Assembly: GCA_947564645.1 (NCBI GenBank)
Contig: CANOCU010000027.1
Location: 1-51,850 of the forward strand
Length of the DNA stretch: 51,850 nucleotides
Direction: 5' to 3'
Source of the DNA: an uncultured Lachnospiraceae bacterium
Lineage (GTDB): Bacteria > Bacillota > Clostridia > Lachnospirales > Lachnospiraceae
Shown: piece after piece, positions 1-8,149 of the stretch
How the letters are laid out: each line of letters starts with the position of its first letter
Position numbering within the stretch: the stretch's first letter is position 1
Notes under the pieces: generated by a model
The model's input: the letters and a program-made list of their open reading frames with translations, nothing else
Told to the model about the DNA's origin: nothing
Databases searched by the model: none
Made by a program: the position numbers and the translations under genes

Positions 1-39
1 GACATGGCTAACTGGCTGAAGAACTTTGGCAAAAAATAA
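1..39 (+). CDS. 3' end of an unidentified gene (partial)
   Basis: The first 39 bases read in frame as DMANWLKNFGKK followed by TAA, and a terminator hairpin follows at 69-96. The gene therefore probably runs in from the left. The twelve visible residues are too few to name a family. The hairpin directly downstream is the main reason to believe this is a real gene end. Confidence 0.4.
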   Translation, partial: DMANWLKNFGKK

Positions 40-68
40 TGTTGAGCAATTAAATCCCTGATGATAAG

Positions 69-96
69 AAAAGCACTGGTTTATGTCAGTGCTTTT
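69..96 (+). terminator. Intrinsic terminator after the left-edge gene
   Basis: AAAAGCACTG (69-78) pairs with CAGTGCTTTT (87-96) around an 8-base loop. The descending arm ends in TTTT, as expected of a rho-independent terminator for the plus-strand gene ending at 39. Confidence 0.7.
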
Positions 97-112
97 CGTC
101 TGCTCCACATAA

Positions 113-533
113 TCACTTACTCCACATAAAACTGCCCCGCATCACATCTACCATCCTCACCGCCTCGGCGAATTGCTCCTCATCGTCGATGTCAATCCAT
201 GTTTTACCCCCCCCCAACCAGAATATAGGGTGCATGAATTATCAAATTCTCCAGAAGGCTTCCGGCTGTCATGCCTGTCAATTCCGGATGTATTCTCCAC
301 TTACAGCATTTAGAATCACAAAGAATTAAATCTCCCTCCATGTCTCCCGTAATGTCTGTGATCTCCGGTTCGTAACAGGTACCCTCTTCCCTGCCCGGAG
401 CCAGGAGAGAAGCAAGAACAATCTCCCGGTACGGAATCTTATATCCGCCGTGATCCGGATCTGAAATTTTCATGCTGTGACTGGAAAATTGAATTCTTTC
501 CGGCCGCAGCGTAATCTGCGATTTTTCTTGCAT
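113..533 (-). pseudogene. Small protein of unknown family, frameshifted at a poly-G tract
   Basis: The open frame begins at ATG 533 (an in-frame ATG at 560 has no ribosome binding site, whereas 533 is preceded by AAGGAAA). It stops early just after the residues ILVGGG, where the coding strand has nine consecutive Gs (207-215). Removing one G lets translation continue to a TGA at 113-115, giving about 139 residues ending in TWIDIDDEEQF...MWSK. The corrected protein aligns end to end with the intact 140-residue protein at 43078-43500; shared blocks include RPE.IQF, GTCYEPEIT, ITG.MEGDL and APYIL.GGG. I do not recognise the family. The break may be a slippage mutation, a phase-variable state, or a sequencing error in the homopolymer. 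Its promoter lies between inverted repeats at 581-751. Confidence 0.7.
207..215. repeat. Nine-base C/G homopolymer inside a coding region
   Basis: Nine consecutive Cs on the plus strand encode GGG on the minus strand and sit exactly where the reading frame of the 113-533 gene breaks. The paralogue at 43.1 kb has interrupted G codons at the same place and is in frame. A tract of this length is prone to polymerase slippage and to base-calling error. Confidence 0.9.
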
Positions 534-580
534 TTTCCTTAGGCGCTCCTTTAACCGCATATTTTTACACAGATAATTAG

Positions 581-751
581 TTCGTCAAACTACAGTTTGA
601 CGGATTGTTTTAATATGGAAAAAATACACAAAATTTATCCTCGAATTATATGTATTTTGTAAATATTATATGCATTTTTTACTATCATATCAACTTATTT
701 AGCAAATTAAAGCGGTGAATAATGCAATCCGTCAAACCGTAGTTTAACGAA
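581..751. repeat. 27-bp inverted repeats flanking a 117-bp AT-rich promoter segment (possible inverton)
   Basis: The left arm at 581-607 and the right arm at 725-751 are inverted copies matching at 25 of 27 positions. Each arm contains its own dyad; the left one is CGTCAAACTACAGTTTGACG at 583-602. The 117 bases between them are strongly AT-rich and hold a good minus-strand sigma-70 promoter. This geometry fits an invertible promoter switch recognised by a site-specific recombinase. It would also fit a small miniature transposable element or a pair of operators. No recombinase gene is in the window, and I see no clear target-site duplication. Confidence 0.55.
665..693 (-). promoter_or_regulatory. 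Sigma-70 promoter for the small gene at 113-533
   Basis: On the minus strand TTGATA (693-688) is followed by a 17-base spacer and TATAAT (670-665). It points at the 113-533 gene. The leader would include the left inverted-repeat arm, so the mRNA could carry a hairpin. The promoter lies between the inverted repeats, so inversion would turn it away from the gene. Confidence 0.6.
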
Positions 752-786
752 TGATTCTGAGACGCTCAAAATCCTGCAAATGAACA

Positions 787-825
787 AAATAAAGCAGCCC
801 CTGCATAATTAAATGCAGGGGCTGC
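787..825 (-). terminator. Terminator of the CHAT peptidase operon
   Basis: GCAGCCCCTGCAT (794-806) and ATGCAGGGGCTGC (813-825) form a perfect 13-bp stem with a 6-base loop. On the minus strand it is followed by TTTATTTTG. It lies just beyond the stop codon of the membrane-protein gene at 832 and ends that operon. Confidence 0.85.
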
Positions 826-831
826 AACAAA

Positions 832-1557
832 CTATGCAGCACTAACAGCAATCCTTAGCCCTAAAATAATTTCTAATTCTTTTAAAGCTTCATTTAACTT
901 TTCTTTTTCAGCACCGTCTTCCACTTTAATTGTTGCATTGGGAATAGATGCTAACGATGGAACCATTATCAAACTATGATATGTTTGAAACCAGAAAGCG
1001 ATATTTAACTTAATAATCTGCTCAATGAAGCACTCATTCAGATTTTGAAAGACGATCTGACTTTTTAGTTTTTCAAAATCATAATTTGCTTTCCACAGGA
1101 AATTATAAAATCCGTCTTCATCCGCTGGTTTGGGTGCATCTTGTGCAACCGGAAAATTCTCGTTTCCTGCCAGTTCTTTATTTATAGTATATTTATATTT
1201 TGGTAATGCCCCCTTATGCTGAGCTATTTCTAACAATGATTGCTTCTCGAGAGTCTTTTTAATGATTTCTGCCTGCAGTATCACATGCCTAATGTCATTT
1301 TGCAATGTCAGGTAAGCTTTCTTCTCCTTCCTTAATTGCGGAATTTCAACCTGTATTAAAAAGAATAAGTAACTGGCGACATATCCGACAGCCAAATCAT
1401 ATGGAATCGGATCGTTCGGGACAGGGCCATTGAGTATTGTCAGAAATGGAAGTATTGATGGCCATGTGCTATATCTTGCAATAATCAGTACTGCCGGTAT
1501 CAGTATTACAGTTAAAATAATAAAAACACTATGCTTTTTCCAAAATTTTTTTCTCAA
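832..1557 (-). CDS. Two-helix membrane protein of unknown function, last gene of the CHAT operon
   Basis: The 241-residue protein begins with a basic stretch and a hydrophobic helix (about residues 11-28, SVFIILTVILIPAVLIIA). A second hydrophobic helix follows near residues 53-72 (DLAVGYVASYLFFLIQ). The rest looks soluble, with a charged, probably helical segment around residues 75-110. Translation starts at a TTG that directly abuts the stop codon of the upstream TPR-CHAT gene; GGAGGGG seven bases upstream supports this start and implies translational coupling. I do not recognise the family. Its position makes it a candidate substrate, anchor or effector of the CHAT peptidase, by analogy with CHAT enzymes that cleave membrane-active partners. 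That role is inference only. Confidence 0.75.
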   Translation of the reverse strand: MRKKFWKKHSVFIILTVILIPAVLIIARYSTWPSILPFLTILNGPVPNDPIPYDLAVGYVASYLFFLIQVEIPQLRKEKKAYLTLQNDIRHVILQAEIIKKTLEKQSLLEIAQHKGALPKYKYTINKELAGNENFPVAQDAPKPADEDGFYNFLWKANYDFEKLKSQIVFQNLNECFIEQIIKLNIAFWFQTYHSLIMVPSLASIPNATIKVEDGAEKEKLNEALKELEIILGLRIAVSAA

Positions 1558-4500
1558 TTACACCCCTCCAATCAGAACAAAACCACACCAGCACATTGGG
1601 CTGCTAAATGGACATTCTTTTAAGCTCTCGGTATATAAGCTATGACGTAATTCTCTATTTTGTGTATTATTCTCTAACATATTGCAAAATTTTCTCAATT
1701 GGCATCCTTTATAATTTTTTAATCTGTCTATGGCGATCCAGAACGCTTCCATTATTGTATGCTTCTCCCTTATTGCGCAGAAAAATTCATATTCAAACAC
1801 TAATGATGCCGATGAGCGAACATTCCAAAGTGTTTCTACCGTAGCTCTGGCGCCTGCAATCCTACAAGCCGCCCCAATACCAAAGATACCGAAATTAGCA
1901 TACACTCTTCCATAACCGCTTTGACAAACTGGAAGCATAACGAGCTCCAGATTTGAAAGATCGGTTTCCATAAAATCCTTACTATAAAGTGTTTTTCCCT
2001 CTGGTGTTAAAACATAATTTCTTTCTTCTGCATTAAGTGAATTAATGTCCTGATATATGCCGTGTCCAGACAGGACAAGTGCACCCTTCGCTTCCGGAAG
2101 TTCCTCAGATAATGTTGTTTTAAAGACATTGCCAACAACTTGATAGTCAACAGATTTTTCCAGGAAATCAACTTCATCGATTGCACTCATTGGCATATCA
2201 ATCAGGAATAACTCTCTCTCTGATGCAACAACATGAACATTAACTGCGATATGATCATGAATTGCTGAAGCAATTGGAAATTCTGTAATCTGTTTCTGGA
2301 GATTCAAATAAATATCCTTGTAACAGAATAAATGTTCCTTCATGATCTCTTCCAATTTTCGGGTAATTTTATATGCAGCCATAATTTTTTCTTCAACAGA
2401 ATATTCCTTCTTGTCAAGTTGAATCACATCAGAGAATTCGGCATCCTCAAGAAAAGAAATATCCTCGTCATCAACCATCTGAAGTCTTTCAAAATAGATA
2501 TCATTCTGATCAATCAGAAACACAAGCCATCCGTTAGCTTCCTGCCATATATCGATATAAAGCCCTTCAAGCGAACGCATTCTGTTCAAAAGCTGATCAA
2601 CTTTGATTTTCGAGAAGTGCTCCATGCTGTTATTTCGTTTTATAAAACCATGTGCCTCACATTGCATATCATAAATGATATTTTTATACGGCGCCACCTG
2701 ATTGTAGAATTCTCTCAGGTCATGCGGAATGTCCAATGAAGCAGAGTTATCAAGTAACCAAAAATACTGATATAATTCTTCTTCCAGCAAATGTAGAAAC
2801 TGACTCTGTTTCTCTATACTGTCAATATAGGCTGCCTGTTCAATTCGAAATGCAATTTGTTCAATTAGTTCAGCGTGTAATTTCCATGAATGCTCCATCC
2901 CGTGTTCTACGTTTCCCTGCAGACAACGAATGAGCTCATTACTCTGCACAGCATTTGTATAGAAAGATAGCGCTTCCACGGTTTCTCCGTTCAGATCACC
3001 TAAATACTCTTTCTTTGTTTCATAACCATATCTCAATATCAATTCAGGATCAATTTCATCTATCCATTCCGGAACATCAGCACTGCACTGTTGAACTTCC
3101 AGTACTAATGACCCATATCTTACGGCAGCATCCGCTGTCTCCATACTATCTTCTGTAAGCAGATCTTTCGTAGATTCATATATGGTTTTCAGTTCCCAAA
3201 TTGCAGCTTCCAGGTCACCCTTTTCCGCAAGAATTTCTGACAGGCTCCTCCTTACGGTTAATGCAAACAGTGTCTCATTCACTCGGGAAGATACTGAGCG
3301 CTCGTAGGCATCCTCCATGTATTCTTGTGCCTTCTGAATATAATTTTCTTTTTCATCGTCATCTGCCACATAATATAAATCAAAACAAGCGACGCCCAAA
3401 TTATATTCATAGAGAAGCGTGTCCCTATTATTAGCGCCATATCTTTTACGGCTTTCCTCATACACAGAAAGCATTCTGTCATAATGTTCTTTCTGATTCA
3501 TAAGACTGCCCTCGATATTTCCGGCAATGTTCTCGAATTGAAGGCGTGATGGATGTTCTAAACAAGAGGATGCCGACAGTTTTTCCCTTACCAATCGGAT
3601 TTTCTTTTCCGCAGTTACAATATCTCCGGACAGATAATATGCATGGGCAAGCTGCGTATCTATATTGAAAAGTTCATCCTCGTCAGCATTCTGCAGATCG
3701 GCATTAGAAAGAGCTTCCTCCAACAATTGTACTGCCATTTGATATCGGCTGCATGATATATAAATATCTGAAATTCTACGATAGAAATAAAGTTTGTTGC
3801 CCATCTCCTCGTCGTCAATTTCATTCAACCATATCAATATGTTTTCTACATTATCCAAAGACTGCTTATAAAAACCAAGTTCTCCCAATAAATTGCTGTA
3901 TTCAATCCATGCATGAAACACTTCTACGTCAGATTGCAAATTCAACGGATGTTCACTGGCCCATGATCGAAACACCTCCAGTGCTCTTGCTTTTTTGCCA
4001 GTATGAATATATTCATCACAAAGCATAACCGTAATATAAGTCCCATACAATGGATGTGCATGCGAATGCGTAAAAAGATCCTCAAGCCTGTCGATCATTT
4101 CATCTGACTTAATATCCGGCGGCAGGCAATCGTGTTCCTTTCTATACAATTGAATGCATGTTACTATCTGAAGTTTACATTCAATAGTTTTTTCACCAGT
4201 CTCCTGATAAAGAATGATACAGCCTTCCAAAGCATGCTTATAGATTGACAGCATGTCCAGGAACCGGTTTTCCAATGCTTCAGCCTCCTCGAAAAGTAAA
4301 TCAATTGTTACCGGATTTGCAATTCCGTGAATATTTTCATAAATCGTACTGAGTTGTCTTCCCTCCATCAGGCTCTCACGTTCCTCATGGCATTTTTTCA
4401 ACCGTTCATACGCTTCCTCCTGATTAATGTCTTCATTATATTCATCCAACAGCCTAAGCTCTGTATCATATAAATCACATATTTTCTTTTCATTCATCAT
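1558..4500 (-). CDS. TPR-repeat protein with C-terminal CHAT cysteine peptidase domain
   Basis: This is a 980-residue protein. The first three quarters are helical and TPR-like, with repeated helix pairs such as ALEVFRSWASEHP and YQMAVQLLEEALSNA. The last ~230 residues match the CHAT (caspase HetF associated with TPRs) fold. The presumed catalytic dyad is visible as His813 in LVLSGHG and Cys859 in LPVCQSG, followed by the typical GARATVETLWNV block. CHAT enzymes are caspase-like peptidases, and several act in bacterial immunity, for example by activating gasdermins or partnering type III-E CRISPR effectors. The gene sits between a 119-residue unknown gene upstream and a membrane-protein gene directly downstream, in one operon. 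No gasdermin or CRISPR component was recognised, so the target is unknown. Confidence 0.85.
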   Translation of the reverse strand: MMNEKKICDLYDTELRLLDEYNEDINQEEAYERLKKCHEERESLMEGRQLSTIYENIHGIANPVTIDLLFEEAEALENRFLDMLSIYKHALEGCIILYQETGEKTIECKLQIVTCIQLYRKEHDCLPPDIKSDEMIDRLEDLFTHSHAHPLYGTYITVMLCDEYIHTGKKARALEVFRSWASEHPLNLQSDVEVFHAWIEYSNLLGELGFYKQSLDNVENILIWLNEIDDEEMGNKLYFYRRISDIYISCSRYQMAVQLLEEALSNADLQNADEDELFNIDTQLAHAYYLSGDIVTAEKKIRLVREKLSASSCLEHPSRLQFENIAGNIEGSLMNQKEHYDRMLSVYEESRKRYGANNRDTLLYEYNLGVACFDLYYVADDDEKENYIQKAQEYMEDAYERSVSSRVNETLFALTVRRSLSEILAEKGDLEAAIWELKTIYESTKDLLTEDSMETADAAVRYGSLVLEVQQCSADVPEWIDEIDPELILRYGYETKKEYLGDLNGETVEALSFYTNAVQSNELIRCLQGNVEHGMEHSWKLHAELIEQIAFRIEQAAYIDSIEKQSQFLHLLEEELYQYFWLLDNSASLDIPHDLREFYNQVAPYKNIIYDMQCEAHGFIKRNNSMEHFSKIKVDQLLNRMRSLEGLYIDIWQEANGWLVFLIDQNDIYFERLQMVDDEDISFLEDAEFSDVIQLDKKEYSVEEKIMAAYKITRKLEEIMKEHLFCYKDIYLNLQKQITEFPIASAIHDHIAVNVHVVASERELFLIDMPMSAIDEVDFLEKSVDYQVVGNVFKTTLSEELPEAKGALVLSGHGIYQDINSLNAEERNYVLTPEGKTLYSKDFMETDLSNLELVMLPVCQSGYGRVYANFGIFGIGAACRIAGARATVETLWNVRSSASLVFEYEFFCAIREKHTIMEAFWIAIDRLKNYKGCQLRKFCNMLENNTQNRELRHSLYTESLKECPFSSPMCWCGFVLIGGV

Positions 4501-4530
4501 GATCGTATCTCCGTTGCGTGAATATACTGG

Positions 4531-4890
4531 CTACATGGATTCAATCCTTAAAGATACAGGCTCACATTCCTTAATCATTATGTCAGCCAGGTACTCGTTC
4601 AGTTCTTCTATAAACTGCGCAGTCTTAACTTCATCAATTGTATGAATGTTGAAACCGGCCTCACTATATATGCATATTCTAAATATTCCATCTTCCACTA
4701 CATCTGCATTCCATAGGTACAGATTCTCATGCTCAGAGGTAACGCCGCTAAATTTCTGATTCTCTTCACGGCCACGGACATACTGATCAATAACTTCAAA
4801 TTTTTGAACTATTTCATTTGTTGCGGCATCTATAATGTATATATAACCGCCATCAATTTTAACTATGTATGATTTACCATTCTGCTCCAT
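4531..4890 (-). CDS. Small protein of unknown function, first gene of the CHAT operon
   Basis: The 119-residue acidic protein (starting MEQNGKSYIVKIDGGYIYII) has no signal peptide or membrane helix. It looks like a beta-rich N-terminal half followed by a helix (about residues 87-105). The start at 4890 has GGAGG six bases upstream. Its stop is 30 bases from the start of the TPR-CHAT gene, so the two are almost certainly co-transcribed. I do not recognise the family. By position it could be a sensor, an adaptor or a regulator of the peptidase. Confidence 0.7.
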   Translation of the reverse strand: MEQNGKSYIVKIDGGYIYIIDAATNEIVQKFEVIDQYVRGREENQKFSGVTSEHENLYLWNADVVEDGIFRICIYSEAGFNIHTIDEVKTAQFIEELNEYLADIMIKECEPVSLRIESM

Positions 4891-4910
4891 TATAGTCCTC
4901 CGTCTAAGTA

Positions 4911-4939
4911 TCTATAGGTAATATTGGTTGGCTGTCCAA
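4911..4939 (-). promoter_or_regulatory. Probable promoter of the CHAT operon
   Basis: TTGGAC (4939-4934), a 17-base spacer and TATAGA (4916-4911) lie just upstream of the first gene of the operon on the minus strand. The match is moderate. The short distance to the start codon at 4890 is acceptable. Confidence 0.4.
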
Positions 4940-5235
4940 AAGTCTTAAGAGCCTGGAAAGCATTGCAAGCAGTGTTAAGAGTACATGGCGCAGAGGGCGC
5001 AGATGCCGGATCCCCCAGAGAAATATTACAGCTTGGCTATAAGCTTGGGTTTGTGGAAGATTCTGCCGTGTGGCTCACTATGTTAAAAAAGCGCAATACT
5101 TCGGTTCATCTCTATAACGAGAACGAACTTGACGAAATGCTTCTGCCGATCCGCGACAGCTTCACGCCCGCTTTTCTTGCACTGGAAACGTTACTTCGTG
5201 AGAAACTCAGTGAAGCGGGGGATGACTGGTTCTAA
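4924..5235 (+). pseudogene. HI0074-family nucleotidyltransferase substrate-binding protein, 5'-truncated remnant
   Basis: The 103-residue frame carries the C-terminal part of the HI0074-like family, with WKALQAVL, SPREILQLGYKLGFVED, WLTMLKKRNTSVHLYNE and a helical tail. These proteins are normally about 130 residues and pair with a MNT-type nucleotidyltransferase. Here the first ~25-30 residues are missing, the only start is a TTG without a ribosome binding site, and no partner gene is nearby. The frame runs convergent to nothing and overlaps the probable CHAT promoter. It is best read as a gene remnant left by a rearrangement. Confidence 0.65.
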
Positions 5236-5252
5236 CAAAAGCTCCTATGAAC

Positions 5253-5316
5253 AAAAGTTCCTATGAACTTTGGCCATAGGAACTTTGCCATAAGAACTTT
5301 GCCCATAGGAACTTTT
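5253..5316. terminator. Triplicated hairpin repeat, probable bidirectional terminator
   Basis: AAAAGTTCCTATG (5253-5265) is the exact reverse complement of CATAGGAACTTTT (5304-5316). Two further near-copies of the second arm lie at 5275-5286 and 5290-5301. Any pairing ends in a T-run on one strand or the other. The cluster separates the HI0074 remnant from the convergent GH3 gene. Confidence 0.6.
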
Positions 5317-5366
5317 AGATTGCTTATTCTGCTCTGTACTTTCTACTTTTCACGTACACTATGTAG

Positions 5367-7916
5367 TCATGCCAGCTTCTGAATCATCCCCAGCACTCTC
5401 TTTGCCGCCAGCTGCAGCTCCGCCCTGCTCAGCGCATACGGATGACTCTCGTCCGAGAGCGCTTTCAGGATATCCGCCTTGTCGGAAGGGATGCCCGGCA
5501 TGGTGATATCGTTGCCGGCCTTCACATTGCCCGCGCAGGATGCGCACGGCCACTTCTCACCCTTCGGACCCATGCCGCCTGTCACCAGCCAGTCGGTCAT
5601 CACAACACCCGCAAAGCCCCACTCGTCACGCAACGTATACGTCTGAATATCCTTCGTGCTGCAGGCATGTTCACCGTTGATCAGATTGTAGGACGTCATG
5701 ATAAAATGCGGCTGCGATCTCTTGATACAAAGTTCAAAGCCCTTCAGGTAGATCTCACGCAGCGCCCGCTCTCCCACGTTGCTGTTGGAGAAGTAGCGGT
5801 TGGTCTCCTGGTTATTACATGCATAATGCTTGATGGTCGTCGCACAGCCCTCATGTACCTGCACACCGCTTGTGATGTCCGCCGCAATGCAGCCGGAAAG
5901 ATACGGATCCTCGGAATAATACTCGAAGTTACGCCCGCACAGCGGAGAACGATAGATATTCATCGCCGGCGCCAGCCAAAGGTGCGTGCCGAACATCTCC
6001 ATCTCATCTCCCACCAGGTCACCAAGCTGCCTTGCCAGATCGTCGTTCCAGGACTGGGCAATACCCGTACCGATCGGAATCGCCACGCAGTACTGATAGT
6101 TGGTGGGCGCCGCCAGTTCCTCCTCGCTGGGCTTCGGCGCATTGGCTGCCATCGCCTGCAGTTCCTCCGGAGTCATCATTTCCATGAAATCGCTGGGCAG
6201 ACTGTTGGATGTGGCCTTCGCTTCACCGTCCACTACCTTATAAGTGGGTGCAAGACGCAGGCCCGCCGGGCCGTCCGCCATCACAAGCGTCGGCGTACCC
6301 AGTTCCTCCAACTGATGCGTCGTCTCACCGGCCGCACCGGCCACCGACGTGGAAGCATTACCGATCACTTCCATCAGATCCTCCGCATCCTTATAGGCGC
6401 CGATACACAGATACGCCAACTGCTCGTCGCTTAAACCCGACACGAAATCATCCAGCGTCTTCGCGCCGCCTGTCACCTCTTCCCATCTTACCGCCGGACC
6501 TGCCGGAATCTCTGCCGGCACTTCCTGATAGACGACTTCCTTCACTGCCAGATCCGCCGCCTTGATCTCTACCGTCTTAGCCTGTTCCTTTTCATCCGCT
6601 TCCCCTTCATAAGTAATGGGATTGCGCTCCGGCTTTAAGTCCTCGAATCCGCTGCTGCCGCAGATATTCTTCACCTTCTCCACCGCTTTGGTCTCATCCA
6701 GTGCCACCGCTCCTGCGATATGGGTGTTGCGGGAGCTGCTGCCCACGCGGATATAATAAGTACCGGCCTCCATCACATAGGAAGCGCACTCGGTACAGTA
6801 GGACGCCATTGACTCGGTATCGAAGGTCACCGTCACGTCCTCGCTCTCCCCGGGCGCCAGTTCCTTCGTCTTCGCATAGCCCGCAAGCTCCTGATAGGGC
6901 TTATCCAGCTTGCCTGCCGGAGCAGAATAGTAAACCTGCACCACTTCCTTACCGGCCGAACTGCCCGTATTGGTCACCGTCGCCGTCACGGATACCTGCG
7001 CCGCATCCGCCGTCATCTCCTTCGGCTCCACAGTGAAGGTGGTGTAACCCATACCGTAACCGAAAGGATAGGTGGGCACATAACCGATGGTATCGAAATA
7101 ACGGTAGCCTACATAGATACCTTCTTTATAATAGGTATCATTCGGGTCGCCGAAGCCCTCCGTGGACGCATAGTCCGCAATCGGCGCCCAGGTCATGGTC
7201 AGCTTGCCGGAAGGATATGCCTTGCCTAGCAGCACATCCGCCAGCGCATCGCCTGTAGCGGAGCCTAACTGCCCCAGAAGCAGGATCGTCCCCACCGCTT
7301 CCACCGGTTTTAAGTCCACCATACCGCCCACATTCAGCGCAAGCACGAAATTCTCATACTTCTCGTTTAATGCAAGGATATCCCTGATTTCTGTCTCCGT
7401 TAAATTAATATCTCCTGCTATCGGCTTTCTGTCCGCTGCTTCTCCGGAATTACGAGCCAGCACATAGACTGCCGTGTCCCCCTCGCCGTCCAGAGGAAAC
7501 TCATACTCCGGTTCCGGACATCCTCTCCCCATTGCGTACATCATCATATGCGGGCCAGTCACCCCGGCTGCCTCCGCCTCCTTGCGGATCGCCGCGAAAA
7601 AGTCTTTCCTGGCATCCGCCGCCACCTGGTCATAACAGTCCAGCCAGCTGCCTGTCGTCAGCTCGAAGCCGGCATTCTTCAATCCTTCTTCCACGGTCAC
7701 AAAGTGACGCACGTTCACGTCTCCGGAACCCGTACCGCCCTTGATGGTCTTTCTGGCACCGCTGCCATATAAGGCCAGTTTCCCCGTCCCCTGCAGGGGA
7801 AGTGTCCCGTCATTCTTCAGAAGCACCATACATTCCGGCGCAAGCCTGCGCGCCGCCTCGGTATGCTCCTTCTCAAAAGCCTGTACCTCCGGCGACTCGA
7901 TTCTGATCTTGTTCAT
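5367..7916 (-). CDS. Glycoside hydrolase family 3 enzyme, inverted domain order (beta-glucosidase/xylosidase type)
   Basis: The 849-residue protein contains all GH3 parts, but in circularly permuted order. The C-terminal-type alpha/beta domain comes first (AAR..APECMVLLKNDGTLPL, VLALNVGGMVDL, YPSGKLTMTW, YVGYRYFDT). A fibronectin-III-like domain follows near residues 300-400. The TIM-barrel domain comes last (MADGPAGLRL, CGRNFEYYSEDPYLSG, IKHYACNNQETNR, MTSYN.INGEH). The catalytic nucleophile is Asp775 in VVMTDW. No signal peptide is present, so it acts on short oligosaccharides in the cytoplasm. AAGGAGG upstream supports the start at 7916. Substrate cannot be decided from sequence. A second enzyme of the same layout lies at 18.0-20.4 kb. 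Confidence 0.95.
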   Translation of the reverse strand: MNKIRIESPEVQAFEKEHTEAARRLAPECMVLLKNDGTLPLQGTGKLALYGSGARKTIKGGTGSGDVNVRHFVTVEEGLKNAGFELTTGSWLDCYDQVAADARKDFFAAIRKEAEAAGVTGPHMMMYAMGRGCPEPEYEFPLDGEGDTAVYVLARNSGEAADRKPIAGDINLTETEIRDILALNEKYENFVLALNVGGMVDLKPVEAVGTILLLGQLGSATGDALADVLLGKAYPSGKLTMTWAPIADYASTEGFGDPNDTYYKEGIYVGYRYFDTIGYVPTYPFGYGMGYTTFTVEPKEMTADAAQVSVTATVTNTGSSAGKEVVQVYYSAPAGKLDKPYQELAGYAKTKELAPGESEDVTVTFDTESMASYCTECASYVMEAGTYYIRVGSSSRNTHIAGAVALDETKAVEKVKNICGSSGFEDLKPERNPITYEGEADEKEQAKTVEIKAADLAVKEVVYQEVPAEIPAGPAVRWEEVTGGAKTLDDFVSGLSDEQLAYLCIGAYKDAEDLMEVIGNASTSVAGAAGETTHQLEELGTPTLVMADGPAGLRLAPTYKVVDGEAKATSNSLPSDFMEMMTPEELQAMAANAPKPSEEELAAPTNYQYCVAIPIGTGIAQSWNDDLARQLGDLVGDEMEMFGTHLWLAPAMNIYRSPLCGRNFEYYSEDPYLSGCIAADITSGVQVHEGCATTIKHYACNNQETNRYFSNSNVGERALREIYLKGFELCIKRSQPHFIMTSYNLINGEHACSTKDIQTYTLRDEWGFAGVVMTDWLVTGGMGPKGEKWPCASCAGNVKAGNDITMPGIPSDKADILKALSDESHPYALSRAELQLAAKRVLGMIQKLA

Positions 7917-7980
7917 AAACAGTAACCCTCCTTATTCTGTAAAAATGATAGTAAGCGACTTTACTAATGGCGTTACCTAT

Positions 7981-8049
7981 AGATAAAAATATCATATAGC
8001 GCCTGTGCTATTTGCAAGCACAGAAACACTATATGATACTATTTTATCT
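7981..8049. terminator. Long imperfect hairpin between the ABC exporter operon and the GH3 gene
   Basis: The segment 7981-8009 pairs with 8017-8049 around a short ATTTGCA loop, with only a few bulges; both ends are A/T-rich (AGATAAAA and TTTTATCT). It sits between the end of the exporter operon (8150) and the GH3 start (7916), so it probably terminates the operon. A smaller dyad, GTAACTAT/ATAGTTAC, lies at 8081-8110. The rest of this ~230-base gap shows no gene. Confidence 0.5.
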
Positions 8050-8149
8050 GACAATATTAGGTTCGGCAAGCATATTTTTCGTAACTATTCAGCTTTGGCT
8101 TCATAGTTACTGAATCCGGCCTATTCCAGTTTTGCCTTCGGCTTCCCTG

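Noticed and set aside
5442-6434. 330-codon plus-strand frame opposite the GH3 gene
   Set aside because: It is the antisense of a strongly conserved GH3 catalytic region, is Arg/His-rich, and has no ribosome binding site or family resemblance.
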